From an uncultured Pelagibacteraceae bacterium (GTDB taxonomy: Bacteria; Pseudomonadota; Alphaproteobacteria; Pelagibacterales; Pelagibacteraceae), in assembly GCA_902527265.1 (NCBI GenBank), contig CABZNY010000002.1, positions 1-64,000 on the forward strand: DNA of 64,000 nt, read 5' to 3'. Under the pieces are notes generated by a model. That model saw only the letters and a list, made by a program, of their open reading frames with translations, searched no databases and had not been told where the DNA came from. Below are positions 9,206-18,943 of this stretch, piece by piece. Positions within the stretch are counted from its first letter, which is position 1. Each line of letters opens with the position of its first letter. The translations under genes and the position numbers were made by a program.

Positions 9206-9885
9206 TGAATCTTGATTTAAAAAAATTGAAACTAAGATCGGTAAATGAAAAGCTACAAAGCATTGATAGAAAAACAAATAGTAGAAAATTTACTATATCA
9301 AATCCTGAAGGTAATCATGCTATATGTGCAGGTCTTACAGAAAATATTGAAGTTACTATAAAAGGTCATGTAGGTTATTATTGTGCTGGTATGAACCAAA
9401 ATGCAAATATTATAGTTGATGGAAATGTAGGCACAGGTGTAGCAGAAAATATGATGTCTGGAAAAGTTCATGTTAAAGGAAATGCATCACAATCTGCAGG
9501 GGCCACTGCACATGGTGGAACATTAATTGTTGATGGCGATACTAGTTCTAGATGTGGAATTTCAATGAAAGGTATTGACATAATAGTTAAAGGTTCAGTT
9601 GGTCATATGTCAGCCTTTATGGCTCAATCTGGAAATTTAGTCGTTTTTGGTAATGCGGGTGAAGCCTTAGGAGATAGTTTGTATGAAACTAATATATATG
9701 TAAAAGGAAAAGTAAAGTCTTTAGGAGCAGATTGTGAAGAAAAAAAAATGGATAAAAAACATAAATCAAAATTAAAAGAGCTTTTGAAAAAAGTTGGATC
9801 AAATATTAAGCCTGATCAATTTAAAAGATACGGTTCCGCAAGAAAACTATATAATTTTAATATTGATAATGTATCTAACTATTAA
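9205..9885 (+). CDS. GXGXG-domain glutamate synthase-like subunit (module 2)
   Basis: GHVGYYCAGMNQNANIIVDGNVGTGVAENMMSGKV; paralog of 3684..4538; ATG at 9205 preferred over the TTG at 9193 used by the ORF track. Confidence 0.75.
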   Translation: MNLDLKKLKLRSVNEKLQSIDRKTNSRKFTISNPEGNHAICAGLTENIEVTIKGHVGYYCAGMNQNANIIVDGNVGTGVAENMMSGKVHVKGNASQSAGATAHGGTLIVDGDTSSRCGISMKGIDIIVKGSVGHMSAFMAQSGNLVVFGNAGEALGDSLYETNIYVKGKVKSLGADCEEKKMDKKHKSKLKELLKKVGSNIKPDQFKRYGSARKLYNFNIDNVSNY

Positions 9886-9887
9886 AT

Positions 9888-11207
9888 ATGAAAAATAAAA
9901 CTCTACCTCGTCAATCCTGGACATTTGATGCATACACTAACTCGGAAATAAGAAGAGCTGCTGAGACTGGTATTTATGATATTAGAGGTGGTGGTTCTAA
10001 AAGAAAGCTTCCACATTTTGATGATTTACTATTTTTAGGTGCTTCAATGTCTAGATATCCTTTGGAAGGATATAGAGAAAAATGTACAACAAATGTAACT
10101 TTAGGCACAAAATATGCAAAAAAACCATTAGAGCTTGATATTCCAATTACGATAGCGGGTATGAGTTTTGGAGCATTGTCCGGTCCAGCGAAAGAGGCGT
10201 TAGGAAGAGGAGCAAGTGCAGCTGGAACATCTACCACAACAGGTGATGGAGGAATGACACCTGAAGAAAGAGGTCAATCGAAAAATTTAGTTTATCAACT
10301 TTTGCCCTCAAGATATGGGATGAACCCAAATGATTTAAGGAAGGCAGATGCAATTGAAGTAGTGATTGGACAAGGCGCCAAACCTGGTGGTGGAGGAATG
10401 TTGCTTGGACAAAAAATAGATGATCGTGTTGCAGAAATGAGAACTTTACCAAAAGGTATTGATCAAAGATCTGCATGTCGTCACCCTGATTGGACTGGTC
10501 CTGATGATTTAAAAATAAAAATTTTAGAATTAAGAGAAATTACTAAATGGAAAGTTCCTATTTTTATTAAAATTGCTGGAGCAAGACCATACTATGATAC
10601 AGCATTAGCTGTAAAAGCTGGAGCAGATGTTGTTGTCCTAGATGGTATGCAAGGTGGAACTGCAGCAACACAAGAAGTGTTCATTGAGAATGTAGGTCAA
10701 CCAACTTTAGCCTGTATAAGACCTGCCGTAGATGCTTTGCAAGATTTAAATTCTCATAGAGAAGTTCAGCTTATAATTTCAGGTGGAATTAGAAATGGTG
10801 CGGATGTAGCTAAAGCTCTTGCGTTAGGAGCAGATGCAGTATCCATTGGGAGTGCAGCCATGATTGCAATTGGTGATAATGATCCGAAATGGGAAAAAGA
10901 ATATGAAAAACTTGGAAGTAAAGCAGGAGCTTACGACGACTGGCATGAGGGAAATGATCCTGCAGGAATTTCAACTCAGAAACCAGAGCTAATGAAAAGA
11001 TTAGATCCAAAAAAAGCTGGTAGAAAATTATCAAATTATTTAAAGGTCATGTCTTTAGAAGCACAAACTATTGCACGAGCGTGTGGTAAAAACAGTCTTC
11101 ATAACTTAGAACCAGAGGATTTATGTGCATTAACTGTTGAAGCTGCAGCGATGGCTAGAGTTCCTTTGGCAGGAACTAGCTGGGTACCAGGTATAAAAAA
11201 GAAATAG
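9888..11207 (+). CDS. FMN-binding glutamate synthase-like protein lacking Fe-S cysteines (module 2)
   Basis: IAGMSFGALSGPAKEALGRGA, GGIRNGADVAKALALGADAVSIG; AYDDWHEGNDPAGISTQ replaces the Cys motif of the module-1 paralog. Confidence 0.8.
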   Translation: MKNKTLPRQSWTFDAYTNSEIRRAAETGIYDIRGGGSKRKLPHFDDLLFLGASMSRYPLEGYREKCTTNVTLGTKYAKKPLELDIPITIAGMSFGALSGPAKEALGRGASAAGTSTTTGDGGMTPEERGQSKNLVYQLLPSRYGMNPNDLRKADAIEVVIGQGAKPGGGGMLLGQKIDDRVAEMRTLPKGIDQRSACRHPDWTGPDDLKIKILELREITKWKVPIFIKIAGARPYYDTALAVKAGADVVVLDGMQGGTAATQEVFIENVGQPTLACIRPAVDALQDLNSHREVQLIISGGIRNGADVAKALALGADAVSIGSAAMIAIGDNDPKWEKEYEKLGSKAGAYDDWHEGNDPAGISTQKPELMKRLDPKKAGRKLSNYLKVMSLEAQTIARACGKNSLHNLEPEDLCALTVEAAAMARVPLAGTSWVPGIKKK

Positions 11208-11246
11208 TTATTGATAGTTAATAAATAATTCGTAGAATAATTATTA

Positions 11247-12572
11247 ATGTCCAAAAATTTATCTAATATTGCTAAATCCAAAAAAATTAAATATTTTTTA
11301 ATAAGTTTCGTTGATTTGTTCGGTATATTAAGATCTAAATTAGTACCTGCACAAGCAATTAAAGAGATGCAAAAAAACGGTGCAGGATTTGCTGGATTTG
11401 CAGCTTGGCTTGATATGTCACCAGCAGACTCTGATATGTTTGCTGTACCAGATCCAAATAGTTTAATTCAATTACCTTGGAATAAAGAAGTAGGTTGGCT
11501 TGCTTCAGACCTGTGGATGAACGGTAAACCTGTTGAGGCATCACCAAGAGTAATGTTAAAAAAGCAAATAAAATTACTATCAAATGAAGGTTACACCATG
11601 AAATCAGGTGTTGAGTGTGAATATTTTCTTATATCACCTGATGGAAATTCTATAGCAGACCCTAGAGATACTCAATCTAAACCTTGTTATGATCAATCAG
11701 CTTTGATGAGGCAATATGATTTAATAAAAGAGATATGTGATTGCATGATTACAATGGGATGGAACCCATATCAAAATGATCATGAAGATGCTAATGGCCA
11801 GTTTGAAATGAATTGGGACTACACTGACTGCCTAACTACTGCTGACAGACATACATTTTTTAAATTTATGGTCAAGTCTATAGCTGAAAAGCATGGGTTA
11901 AGAGCAACATTTATGCCAAAACCATTTGAACAACTTACAGGTAACGGATGTCATGCGCATATTTCTCTTTGGGATAAGAAAAAAAATAAGTTTTTAGATA
12001 AAAACGATAAACTAGGACTAAGTAAATTAGCATATAATTTTTTAGGTGGAGTAATTAAAAATGCAGGTTCATTATCAGCATTCTTTAATCCAACTTTAAA
12101 TAGTTATAGAAGAATAAATGCTCCACCAACTAAATCTGGTGCAACATGGTCCCCAAGTAGTATTTCATACACAGGAAATAATCGAACACATATGATTAGA
12201 GTTCCAGATCCAGGAAGATTTGAACTTAGGTTAATGGATGGATCAGCAAACCCATATTTACTACAAGCAGGAGTTTTGGCGGCAGGTATAAATGGGATAA
12301 GAAAAAGAGTTAATCCTGGAAAACCATTATTCTGTAATATGTATGCCGATCACGAAAAATATCCTAACCTAACAAAATTACCAAATACATTAGAAGATTC
12401 TTTAGAAATGTTAAATTTAAATACAGTAATGAAAAATGCTTTTGGAAAAAATGTTTTAAACAGTTATATCAAATTAAAAAAATCTGAAATTGAAAGTTTC
12501 AAATCAAAAGAAAAATTTGATAAATTGAAACCTATTACAAAGTGGGAAAGATCTAATACTTTGGATTGTTAA
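11247..12572 (+). CDS. Glutamine synthetase family protein, GlnT/GMAS-like (module 2)
   Basis: 441 aa; SGVECEYFL, NDHEDANGQFEMNW, GNGCHAHISLW, DPGRFELRLMD. Confidence 0.75.
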   Translation: MSKNLSNIAKSKKIKYFLISFVDLFGILRSKLVPAQAIKEMQKNGAGFAGFAAWLDMSPADSDMFAVPDPNSLIQLPWNKEVGWLASDLWMNGKPVEASPRVMLKKQIKLLSNEGYTMKSGVECEYFLISPDGNSIADPRDTQSKPCYDQSALMRQYDLIKEICDCMITMGWNPYQNDHEDANGQFEMNWDYTDCLTTADRHTFFKFMVKSIAEKHGLRATFMPKPFEQLTGNGCHAHISLWDKKKNKFLDKNDKLGLSKLAYNFLGGVIKNAGSLSAFFNPTLNSYRRINAPPTKSGATWSPSSISYTGNNRTHMIRVPDPGRFELRLMDGSANPYLLQAGVLAAGINGIRKRVNPGKPLFCNMYADHEKYPNLTKLPNTLEDSLEMLNLNTVMKNAFGKNVLNSYIKLKKSEIESFKSKEKFDKLKPITKWERSNTLDC

Positions 12573-12575
12573 AAT

Positions 12576-13721
12576 ATGTCTATTAATTATAGTCATATTA
12601 ATAAATTTTCTTCATTTATAAAAAATAAAAATTATTCATTCAGTAGAGAAGAAATATTAAGTGTATTAAATAAAGAAACTATTGATAAGGCATTTAATAC
12701 CATATCTAGTTGGGAAAATTATGAATCCACTCCCCTACTCAAATTAAATAAACTTTCAAAAGACCTTAATCTAAAAAATATCTTTTACAAAGATGAGTCT
12801 AAAAGGTTTGGACTAAAATCTTTTAAAGCTCTTGGAGGAGCTTATGCAGTAGCGGAAGTTTCAGCTGGAAGAAAGGATGTAGTTGTTGCAACAGCAACAG
12901 CAGGAAATCATGGAAAATCAGTTGCCTGGGGTGCAAAAAGGCTAGGAATTGTATGTAAAATTTTCATAAGTGAATTTGTAAGCGAAACAAGAGCTGACGA
13001 GATGCGAAAACTTGGAGCAGAGGTGACAAGAGTAAAGGGAAATTACGAAAATTCTTTGGATGAATGCATAAAGCAATCTAAGGAAAATGGGTGGGAAATT
13101 GTACAAGATGTTGCCTGGGAAGACTATCAAATAGTGCCAAAACTAACTATGGCTGGATATTCAGTGATGATAGAGGAAATCTCCAAACAAACTGATCATT
13201 ATATTACACATATATTTCTACAGGCAGGTGTAGGAGGTATGGCCTCTGGTGTAATAGCAGGAGTTGCCAGATATTTTAAAAGAATTCCAAAAATTATTAT
13301 TATTGAGCCAAAAAATGCAGACTGTGTATTAAAGAGTATTGATGCAGGTAAACTTACTAGAGTTGAAATAGAAAAAGAAAGCATTATGGGAGGAATGTCA
13401 TGTGGGGATGTATCATTAGTCCCATGGCAAATTCTAAAAAACTCAGTAAATAATTGTCTAAGTATTCCTGATGACGACTTACCATTATCAGTAGCGATGT
13501 TAGCTAAGGGATACTTTGGTGAGGATAACATTATTGCAGGAGAATGTTCAGCGCCTGCTCTAATAAGTATAAATGTTAGTTGTAATAACGAACAAATTAA
13601 AAAGGATCTTGAATTAGATATGAATTCGAATGTTTTATTAATTGGATGCGAAGGTGATACAGACATAAAACTTTATAACGAACTTCTGTCAAAAGGATCA
13701 GAACAGTTATCAAATGGATAG
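12576..13721 (+). CDS. PLP-dependent fold-type II enzyme, diaminopropionate ammonia-lyase-like
   Basis: YKDESKRFGLKSFKALGGAYAV (PLP Lys region), TATAGNHGKSVAWGAKRLG, FLQAGVGGMASGV. Confidence 0.75.
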   Translation: MSINYSHINKFSSFIKNKNYSFSREEILSVLNKETIDKAFNTISSWENYESTPLLKLNKLSKDLNLKNIFYKDESKRFGLKSFKALGGAYAVAEVSAGRKDVVVATATAGNHGKSVAWGAKRLGIVCKIFISEFVSETRADEMRKLGAEVTRVKGNYENSLDECIKQSKENGWEIVQDVAWEDYQIVPKLTMAGYSVMIEEISKQTDHYITHIFLQAGVGGMASGVIAGVARYFKRIPKIIIIEPKNADCVLKSIDAGKLTRVEIEKESIMGGMSCGDVSLVPWQILKNSVNNCLSIPDDDLPLSVAMLAKGYFGEDNIIAGECSAPALISINVSCNNEQIKKDLELDMNSNVLLIGCEGDTDIKLYNELLSKGSEQLSNG

Positions 13722-15138
13722 TACAGCACTCGTTTGGATAAGAGATGATTTTCGAATACAAAATAATGATGCGCTGACTTATGCTTCAAACAAGCATGAT
13801 ATAGTTACGGCAGTATTTATTTTTAATAGTAGTATTTTTGATAATAAAAGAGAAGCTCAGAAGTGGTGGGTAAGTAAATCCTTAGAAAATTTTAAATCAG
13901 ATTTAAAAAAATTAAATATTGGATTGGAAATAATTAAGGACGACGAAATAAATTTTTTTTCTAAAATAAAATCTAATAGTAAAATATCTGTTTATTGGAA
14001 TAAAGTTTATGAGCCAACTGAATTAGAAAAAGATAAAAAAATTGGGACTAATTTTTCAAAAAGAAATATTGATTTTAAATTTTTTAAAGGCAACGTTCTT
14101 AATGAATATAATAAAATTACAAAAAATGATGGCACACCTTTTAAAGTCTACAGTCCTTTTTGGAGAAATGCAGAACAATTTTATTTAGAAAGACTGCCTG
14201 ATAAAATAAACAAAGTTAAAAAATGTAAAAAGATAAACACATTGTTTAAAAACCAAATAAAATCTGAGGATATTTTACCTAGATCTGATTGGTATAAAAA
14301 ATTTGAAAAGTATTGGGTACCTTCAGAGCAAAAAGCTCATGAAAATTTAGATAATTTTGTTAACAAAAGCATACTTAATTATGGTGTTGATCGTGACTTT
14401 CCATCAATTAAAGGAACGTCATTACTTTCTCCATATATTAGAAATGGACAAATTAATGTTGGAGACATTTGGGAAAAGTGTAAGAAACTTAAATCAAATA
14501 ATGTGAGTGTAAAAAAATATACTAATGAAATTGGTTGGAGAGAGTTTTCGCACAGTCTCATAAATTATTTTCCACAAATGCTAAAGGGAAACCTAAGAAA
14601 AGAATTTGATAAGTTTCCATGGGTAAATAATTCTAAATTTTTAAAATCATGGAAAAAAGGAATGACAGGTTATCCAATTGTAGATGCTGGCATGAGAGAA
14701 CTATACGAAACAGGATGGATGCATAATAGGATTAGAATGGTCGTTGGATCTTTTCTAGTGAAGCATTTAAGAATTAACTGGAAAGAAGGAGAAAAATATT
14801 TCAGAAATTGTCTTCTTGATTTCAATGAAGCAAACAATGTTGCACAATGGCAATGGGTAGCTGGTTGTGGCGCTGATGCAGCTCCATATTTTAGAATTTT
14901 CAATCCTATTTTACAGGGTGAAAAATTTGATAAACAAGGAGATTATGTAAAAAAATGGGTTCCTGAATTATCAAAAGTTCCTCTAAAATATATTCACAAA
15001 CCATGGGAAATGGAAAAAAAATATCAAGAAGCAATTAATACTATTATAGGCTCGGACTATCCAATGCCGATTGTTATTCATGAGAAAGCAAGGGCTGATG
15101 CTTTGAGTGCTTTTCAATCAATTAAGAAAAAAAATTAG
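13714..15138 (+). CDS. phrB: Deoxyribodipyrimidine photolyase / cryptochrome family
   Basis: ALVWIRDDFRIQNNDAL N-term; GWREFSHSLINYFP, GYPIVDAGMRELYETGWMHNRIRMVVGSFLVKHL, WQWVAGCGADAAPYFRIFNP. Confidence 0.93.
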   Translation: MDSTALVWIRDDFRIQNNDALTYASNKHDIVTAVFIFNSSIFDNKREAQKWWVSKSLENFKSDLKKLNIGLEIIKDDEINFFSKIKSNSKISVYWNKVYEPTELEKDKKIGTNFSKRNIDFKFFKGNVLNEYNKITKNDGTPFKVYSPFWRNAEQFYLERLPDKINKVKKCKKINTLFKNQIKSEDILPRSDWYKKFEKYWVPSEQKAHENLDNFVNKSILNYGVDRDFPSIKGTSLLSPYIRNGQINVGDIWEKCKKLKSNNVSVKKYTNEIGWREFSHSLINYFPQMLKGNLRKEFDKFPWVNNSKFLKSWKKGMTGYPIVDAGMRELYETGWMHNRIRMVVGSFLVKHLRINWKEGEKYFRNCLLDFNEANNVAQWQWVAGCGADAAPYFRIFNPILQGEKFDKQGDYVKKWVPELSKVPLKYIHKPWEMEKKYQEAINTIIGSDYPMPIVIHEKARADALSAFQSIKKKN

Positions 15139-15554
15139 TCTCCAATAAAATGATGAATTACAGTTCTTGTTGTTGCATCTAACCTGTGTTCAAACAAATA
15201 TAAACCTTGCCAAGTTCCTAGTAGTAATTCACTATCTTTTATACTTAAGGAGATTTGATTATTGGTTAATGCAGATTTGATATGGGCTGGCATATCATCT
15301 TTTCCCTCAGTTGTATGGACATACAACTTGTTGTCCATTGGTACCAATTTATCAAAATAATTAATTAAATCTTTTTGTACATCTGGGTCAGCATTTTCTT
15401 GGACAATCAGTGATGCGCTAGTGTGTTGTATGCTGAGGTTAATAATTCCATTTTTAAATTTATTATTATTAATCCATTCTATTGTATCATCAGTAAACTC
15501 ATAAAGTTTTTGACCATTTGTGTTAATTTTTAGATTATAAAATTCTTGTTTCAT
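15135..15554 (-). CDS. yjbQ: YjbQ family protein (UPF0047)
   Basis: 139 aa; INLSIQHTSASLIVQENADPDVQKDL, GTWQGLYLFEHRL. Confidence 0.88.
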   Translation of the reverse strand: MKQEFYNLKINTNGQKLYEFTDDTIEWINNNKFKNGIINLSIQHTSASLIVQENADPDVQKDLINYFDKLVPMDNKLYVHTTEGKDDMPAHIKSALTNNQISLSIKDSELLLGTWQGLYLFEHRLDATTRTVIHHFIGD

Positions 15555-15557
15555 ACA

Positions 15558-16610
15558 TTAATTAAAGTTTTGTGATGTAAGTTCATGCAATCGACTAACT
15601 GTTCTTTTAAAAGGCTTTTTCATGCTATCAATGGAATCTAGTGAATATAATTCAACTTCTGATTTGATCATTAATGGTATTTTTTTTTCATAAATAATAT
15701 CAATAAAAGTAATAAACCTTTGTTGCTGATTAGAATTACTTTCATTAAAGTTAGGTAGATTTTCAATAAAAATAAAGTCACTTTCGTTTGCAATTTTAAT
15801 GTAGTCCTCGGATCCAAGATTTCTTTTACAAATTTCGTCAAAAGAAACCTTAAGAACTCCCTCATGAAAGTTTTCGAATGCTAATTTACGACCCTTCACA
15901 TCTAATGTCTTAGTGGTTTGTTTTTTATTCTTTGTAGCTTTTCTAAAATATTTATTAAATTTAAAGTTGGATGAATTATCTATAGGTGACAAAAATCTAC
16001 TTAAATTTGTATTTTTTGTAGCTCTATAATCTTCCTCAATATTAAGTTCTAATTCGGAGCAATTGTTTTTTAAAATATTTAAAAAAGGGATGAATTGATC
16101 TCTTTGTAATCCGTTTTTATATAAATCTTTAATATTTGTATTTGAGGAAAAAATAACTTTGATATTTTCATTAAATATTCTTTCAAATAATTTTCCTAAG
16201 ATCATAGCATCAACAATATTTGTTACCTGGAATTCATCAAAATATAATATATTAGTTTTGTCACTTAAATTTTTAACAAATTTTTCTAACCCATTGACAT
16301 TTCCTTTCTTTTTATTTTCAAATATAAAATCATGAAATTTAACCATAAACTCATTAAAGTGTAATCTTGATTTTTTTTCTTTTAAATTTTCAAAAAAAAA
16401 ATTTAAAATCATAGTTTTGCCTACACCAACATCTCCAACTAAATAAAAGCCCAATTTATTTTTTTTATCGTTAAATATTTTTTTAAAAAAAGGCTGTTTA
16501 AAATTAAGATTGTAATATTCGTTTAATTTTTGAACTATTTTTATCTGATTTTCGTTTATTTCTAAGTCTTTATCTTCACAGTGCTTTAGGTAAGATTTTT
16601 TAAAATTCAT
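15558..16610 (-). CDS. zapE: AFG1-like / ZapE ATPase
   Basis: Walker A GDVGVGKTMI, Walker B ILYFDEFQVTNIVDAMILGKLF, FSSNT. Confidence 0.85.
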   Translation of the reverse strand: MNFKKSYLKHCEDKDLEINENQIKIVQKLNEYYNLNFKQPFFKKIFNDKKNKLGFYLVGDVGVGKTMILNFFFENLKEKKSRLHFNEFMVKFHDFIFENKKKGNVNGLEKFVKNLSDKTNILYFDEFQVTNIVDAMILGKLFERIFNENIKVIFSSNTNIKDLYKNGLQRDQFIPFLNILKNNCSELELNIEEDYRATKNTNLSRFLSPIDNSSNFKFNKYFRKATKNKKQTTKTLDVKGRKLAFENFHEGVLKVSFDEICKRNLGSEDYIKIANESDFIFIENLPNFNESNSNQQQRFITFIDIIYEKKIPLMIKSEVELYSLDSIDSMKKPFKRTVSRLHELTSQNFN

Positions 16611-17035
16611 TTTTTTGTTTTAAAATCTATGCCGTATTCTGATCTTGGTCCTTTTCTCAATCCATATGGGCCTGCTAAAAAAATAGTCATTGGTCTAGTT
16701 CCTGGCTCCAGGTCAACTCTATGGAAATTGTTAGCGGATCTAAATCCAATATATCCTGGTGGTCGCCAAACTTTTCCAGTTTTTAATGTTTCCCAGTACC
16801 CCCCTCTTAAGATGATTGTGATGTAAGGAAACAAATGATTATGAACGCCATCACCATGATCATCATCTAACATTTCATGTATAAGAATATTAAATGGAAA
16901 CCACTTTGGTCTATGTCTGAATAGAATGTAATACCTATTCATCCAAGGTTTTGCTTTATCAAACTCTGGGTGTGAGGGACCTCTATCTAAGACTACTTTT
17001 TTTCTTCCAAATTTTTCAAGAATTTTTAAAAACAT
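16607..17035 (-). CDS. Cupin-like hypothetical protein
   Basis: 142 aa; HNHLFPYITIILRGGYWET...PPGYIGFRSANNFHRVDL resembles a cupin metal-site pattern. Confidence 0.6.
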   Translation of the reverse strand: MFLKILEKFGRKKVVLDRGPSHPEFDKAKPWMNRYYILFRHRPKWFPFNILIHEMLDDDHGDGVHNHLFPYITIILRGGYWETLKTGKVWRPPGYIGFRSANNFHRVDLEPGTRPMTIFLAGPYGLRKGPRSEYGIDFKTKK

Positions 17036-18306
17036 TATTCAATTTTGGCTAATGCATTATTTTTTATTAAATACATACTTTTATTAAGAATATATGGTCT
17101 TGATATTTTTGAATTATTTATTTTTGTTACGTTTTCTTGAATGCCTGTTGAAGAATTAATGGTTATTAATCTTCCATTGCTCAGTGATACAAAAATCTTA
17201 TTTTTAGCATGTATAAATCCTATCGGCTTAATCTCAAGTTTGTCTTTAAATTTTTTTAATATATCAGTAATTCTTATAATATTACCAGTTGGATCATCTA
17301 TAATAAAAAGATACCCTTCATTTGATACTGTAAAAATCAAATTTTCAATAATAGTTGGTCTTAAACTTGAATTTATCGACTGAGCCCATTTTATAGCACC
17401 TGTTCTTGCATCTATAGAATAAAATTCATTTTTATTATTAGAAAAATAAATAGTATTATTTTCAAACACAAGATCTGAATTCTCAAGGCTAAACGCATTT
17501 TCGTATATTGTATTTGTTTGTGTAGGTGTTTGCCAAACAAGACTACCGTTGTATACATCGAGTGCAGTTACGTCTCCTAAATTATTTGTAAAAAAAATTA
17601 TTTCATCCTTTATAACTATTGATAATTTTTTTTCTGATTTTATAAATGAGTTTTCCGTTTGAAAATTCCATATTTCATTTCCATTTTTTGAGGAAATAGC
17701 TCTTATAACATTATCAAAATCAATCGTATAAAAAATATCTTTGAATACTTTAATATCAGAATTAAAAGATGAGTTGCTATATTTTGACCATAAAATTTTT
17801 CCTGTATTTAAATCAACAGAATATAATTTTGACAAATTGTCATTTACTATTAAGTTATTATCGATCTGGGCAAAATATAAAATTGGATTAAGTTTTTTTT
17901 CTTTTTTATTATAATTATTTATTTTCCAAATCTCTTTAAGATTTTGATTTAATTTAAATATCGTGCCCTTACCATTAAAAAATATTATTTCATCAGAATT
18001 AGTAAAAAATAATTCGGGTTGATAAAATTTAAATTTTTTAATTTTAGTAAATTTATAATTTGATATTTTATTAAAATTTGTATCAAAGTTAATATTACCG
18101 TTACTGTTAGTTTTGTTGTTTTGAAATGGCTTATTTTTGAATGTAATTAGAGATTTTATCTTTAAATCAGGATTCAGCTCTTCTTTTATTGGCTCTATTT
18201 TTTCAAAAATATTAATTGACCCATCATTAATTTCGATATCTTTTTTGGAAAGGCTACAGCTAGTAATAAATATAAAAATTAATATATATAGAAATCTTTT
18301 ACTCAC
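17035..18306 (-). CDS. bamB: PQQ-type beta-propeller lipoprotein, BamB-like
   Basis: Signal and lipobox IFITSCSLS; repeated 'G...W' propeller motifs (LNTGKILWSKY, NGNEIWNF, YNGSLVWQTP, RTGAIKWAQ). Confidence 0.7.
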   Translation of the reverse strand: MSKRFLYILIFIFITSCSLSKKDIEINDGSINIFEKIEPIKEELNPDLKIKSLITFKNKPFQNNKTNSNGNINFDTNFNKISNYKFTKIKKFKFYQPELFFTNSDEIIFFNGKGTIFKLNQNLKEIWKINNYNKKEKKLNPILYFAQIDNNLIVNDNLSKLYSVDLNTGKILWSKYSNSSFNSDIKVFKDIFYTIDFDNVIRAISSKNGNEIWNFQTENSFIKSEKKLSIVIKDEIIFFTNNLGDVTALDVYNGSLVWQTPTQTNTIYENAFSLENSDLVFENNTIYFSNNKNEFYSIDARTGAIKWAQSINSSLRPTIIENLIFTVSNEGYLFIIDDPTGNIIRITDILKKFKDKLEIKPIGFIHAKNKIFVSLSNGRLITINSSTGIQENVTKINNSKISRPYILNKSMYLIKNNALAKIE

Positions 18307-18943
18307 CGAATTCTGAACGTAATCTTCTTTGGACTTCCAATTTAATTTTAGGACTTACATTTTCAATATTAATGACTTGCTCAAAAAAATCTTTAGACTT
18401 TTGTTTTTGGTTTTTTGCCAAGTAAAACTCAGCCATTAAATACATTGCTTGTGGTTTCCAAATACTTTCTGACATAATCACAGGGTTTAAGATATCTAAT
18501 AATTGATTTTCATCTGCAATATCAGAATTAAAGAGACCTTTTTTATAAATTGTTAAATTTTTTATTTCTTTATCAAGCGATACTTCATTTATAAGAATAT
18601 CAAAATATGAATTTATTTCGTCACTTGAAGTAATTAAATCTTTATCTAGAAGGAAAAAGAAAGCTAATGGGGAATATGTTTTATCTTTAGTATTTATGAT
18701 TTCTATCAAATTATTATTTATGTTTTCTTTTTTACCTGTCTCAAAATTTATAACAATTGAATTAAATTTATTCGCTAGTTTTTCTTTACTACTTGACTTG
18801 AACTCTTGATAACCAAAAAAGGTGATCAATATTAAAATAATTAATATTAATGAAGTTATTAATTGTTTTCTTTTTGATATTAATAAATTTTTTAATTTTT
18901 CAATTCTTGTGTTTGTATTGATAATTTCTATTTCTTCATCCAT
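18299..18943 (-). CDS. YfgM-like tetratricopeptide membrane-anchored protein
   Basis: N-terminal TM segment LITSLILIILILITFFGYQEF, TPR-like C-terminus, directly upstream of bamB-like gene. Confidence 0.6.
   Translation of the reverse strand: MDEEIEIINTNTRIEKLKNLLISKRKQLITSLILIILILITFFGYQEFKSSSKEKLANKFNSIVINFETGKKENINNNLIEIINTKDKTYSPLAFFFLLDKDLITSSDEINSYFDILINEVSLDKEIKNLTIYKKGLFNSDIADENQLLDILNPVIMSESIWKPQAMYLMAEFYLAKNQKQKSKDFFEQVINIENVSPKIKLEVQRRLRSEFGE

Noticed and set aside
13199-13666. 155-aa minus-strand ORF antisense to the DAP-lyase-like gene
   Set aside because: Fully contained in the PLP enzyme CDS, with no domain signature; shadow ORF.
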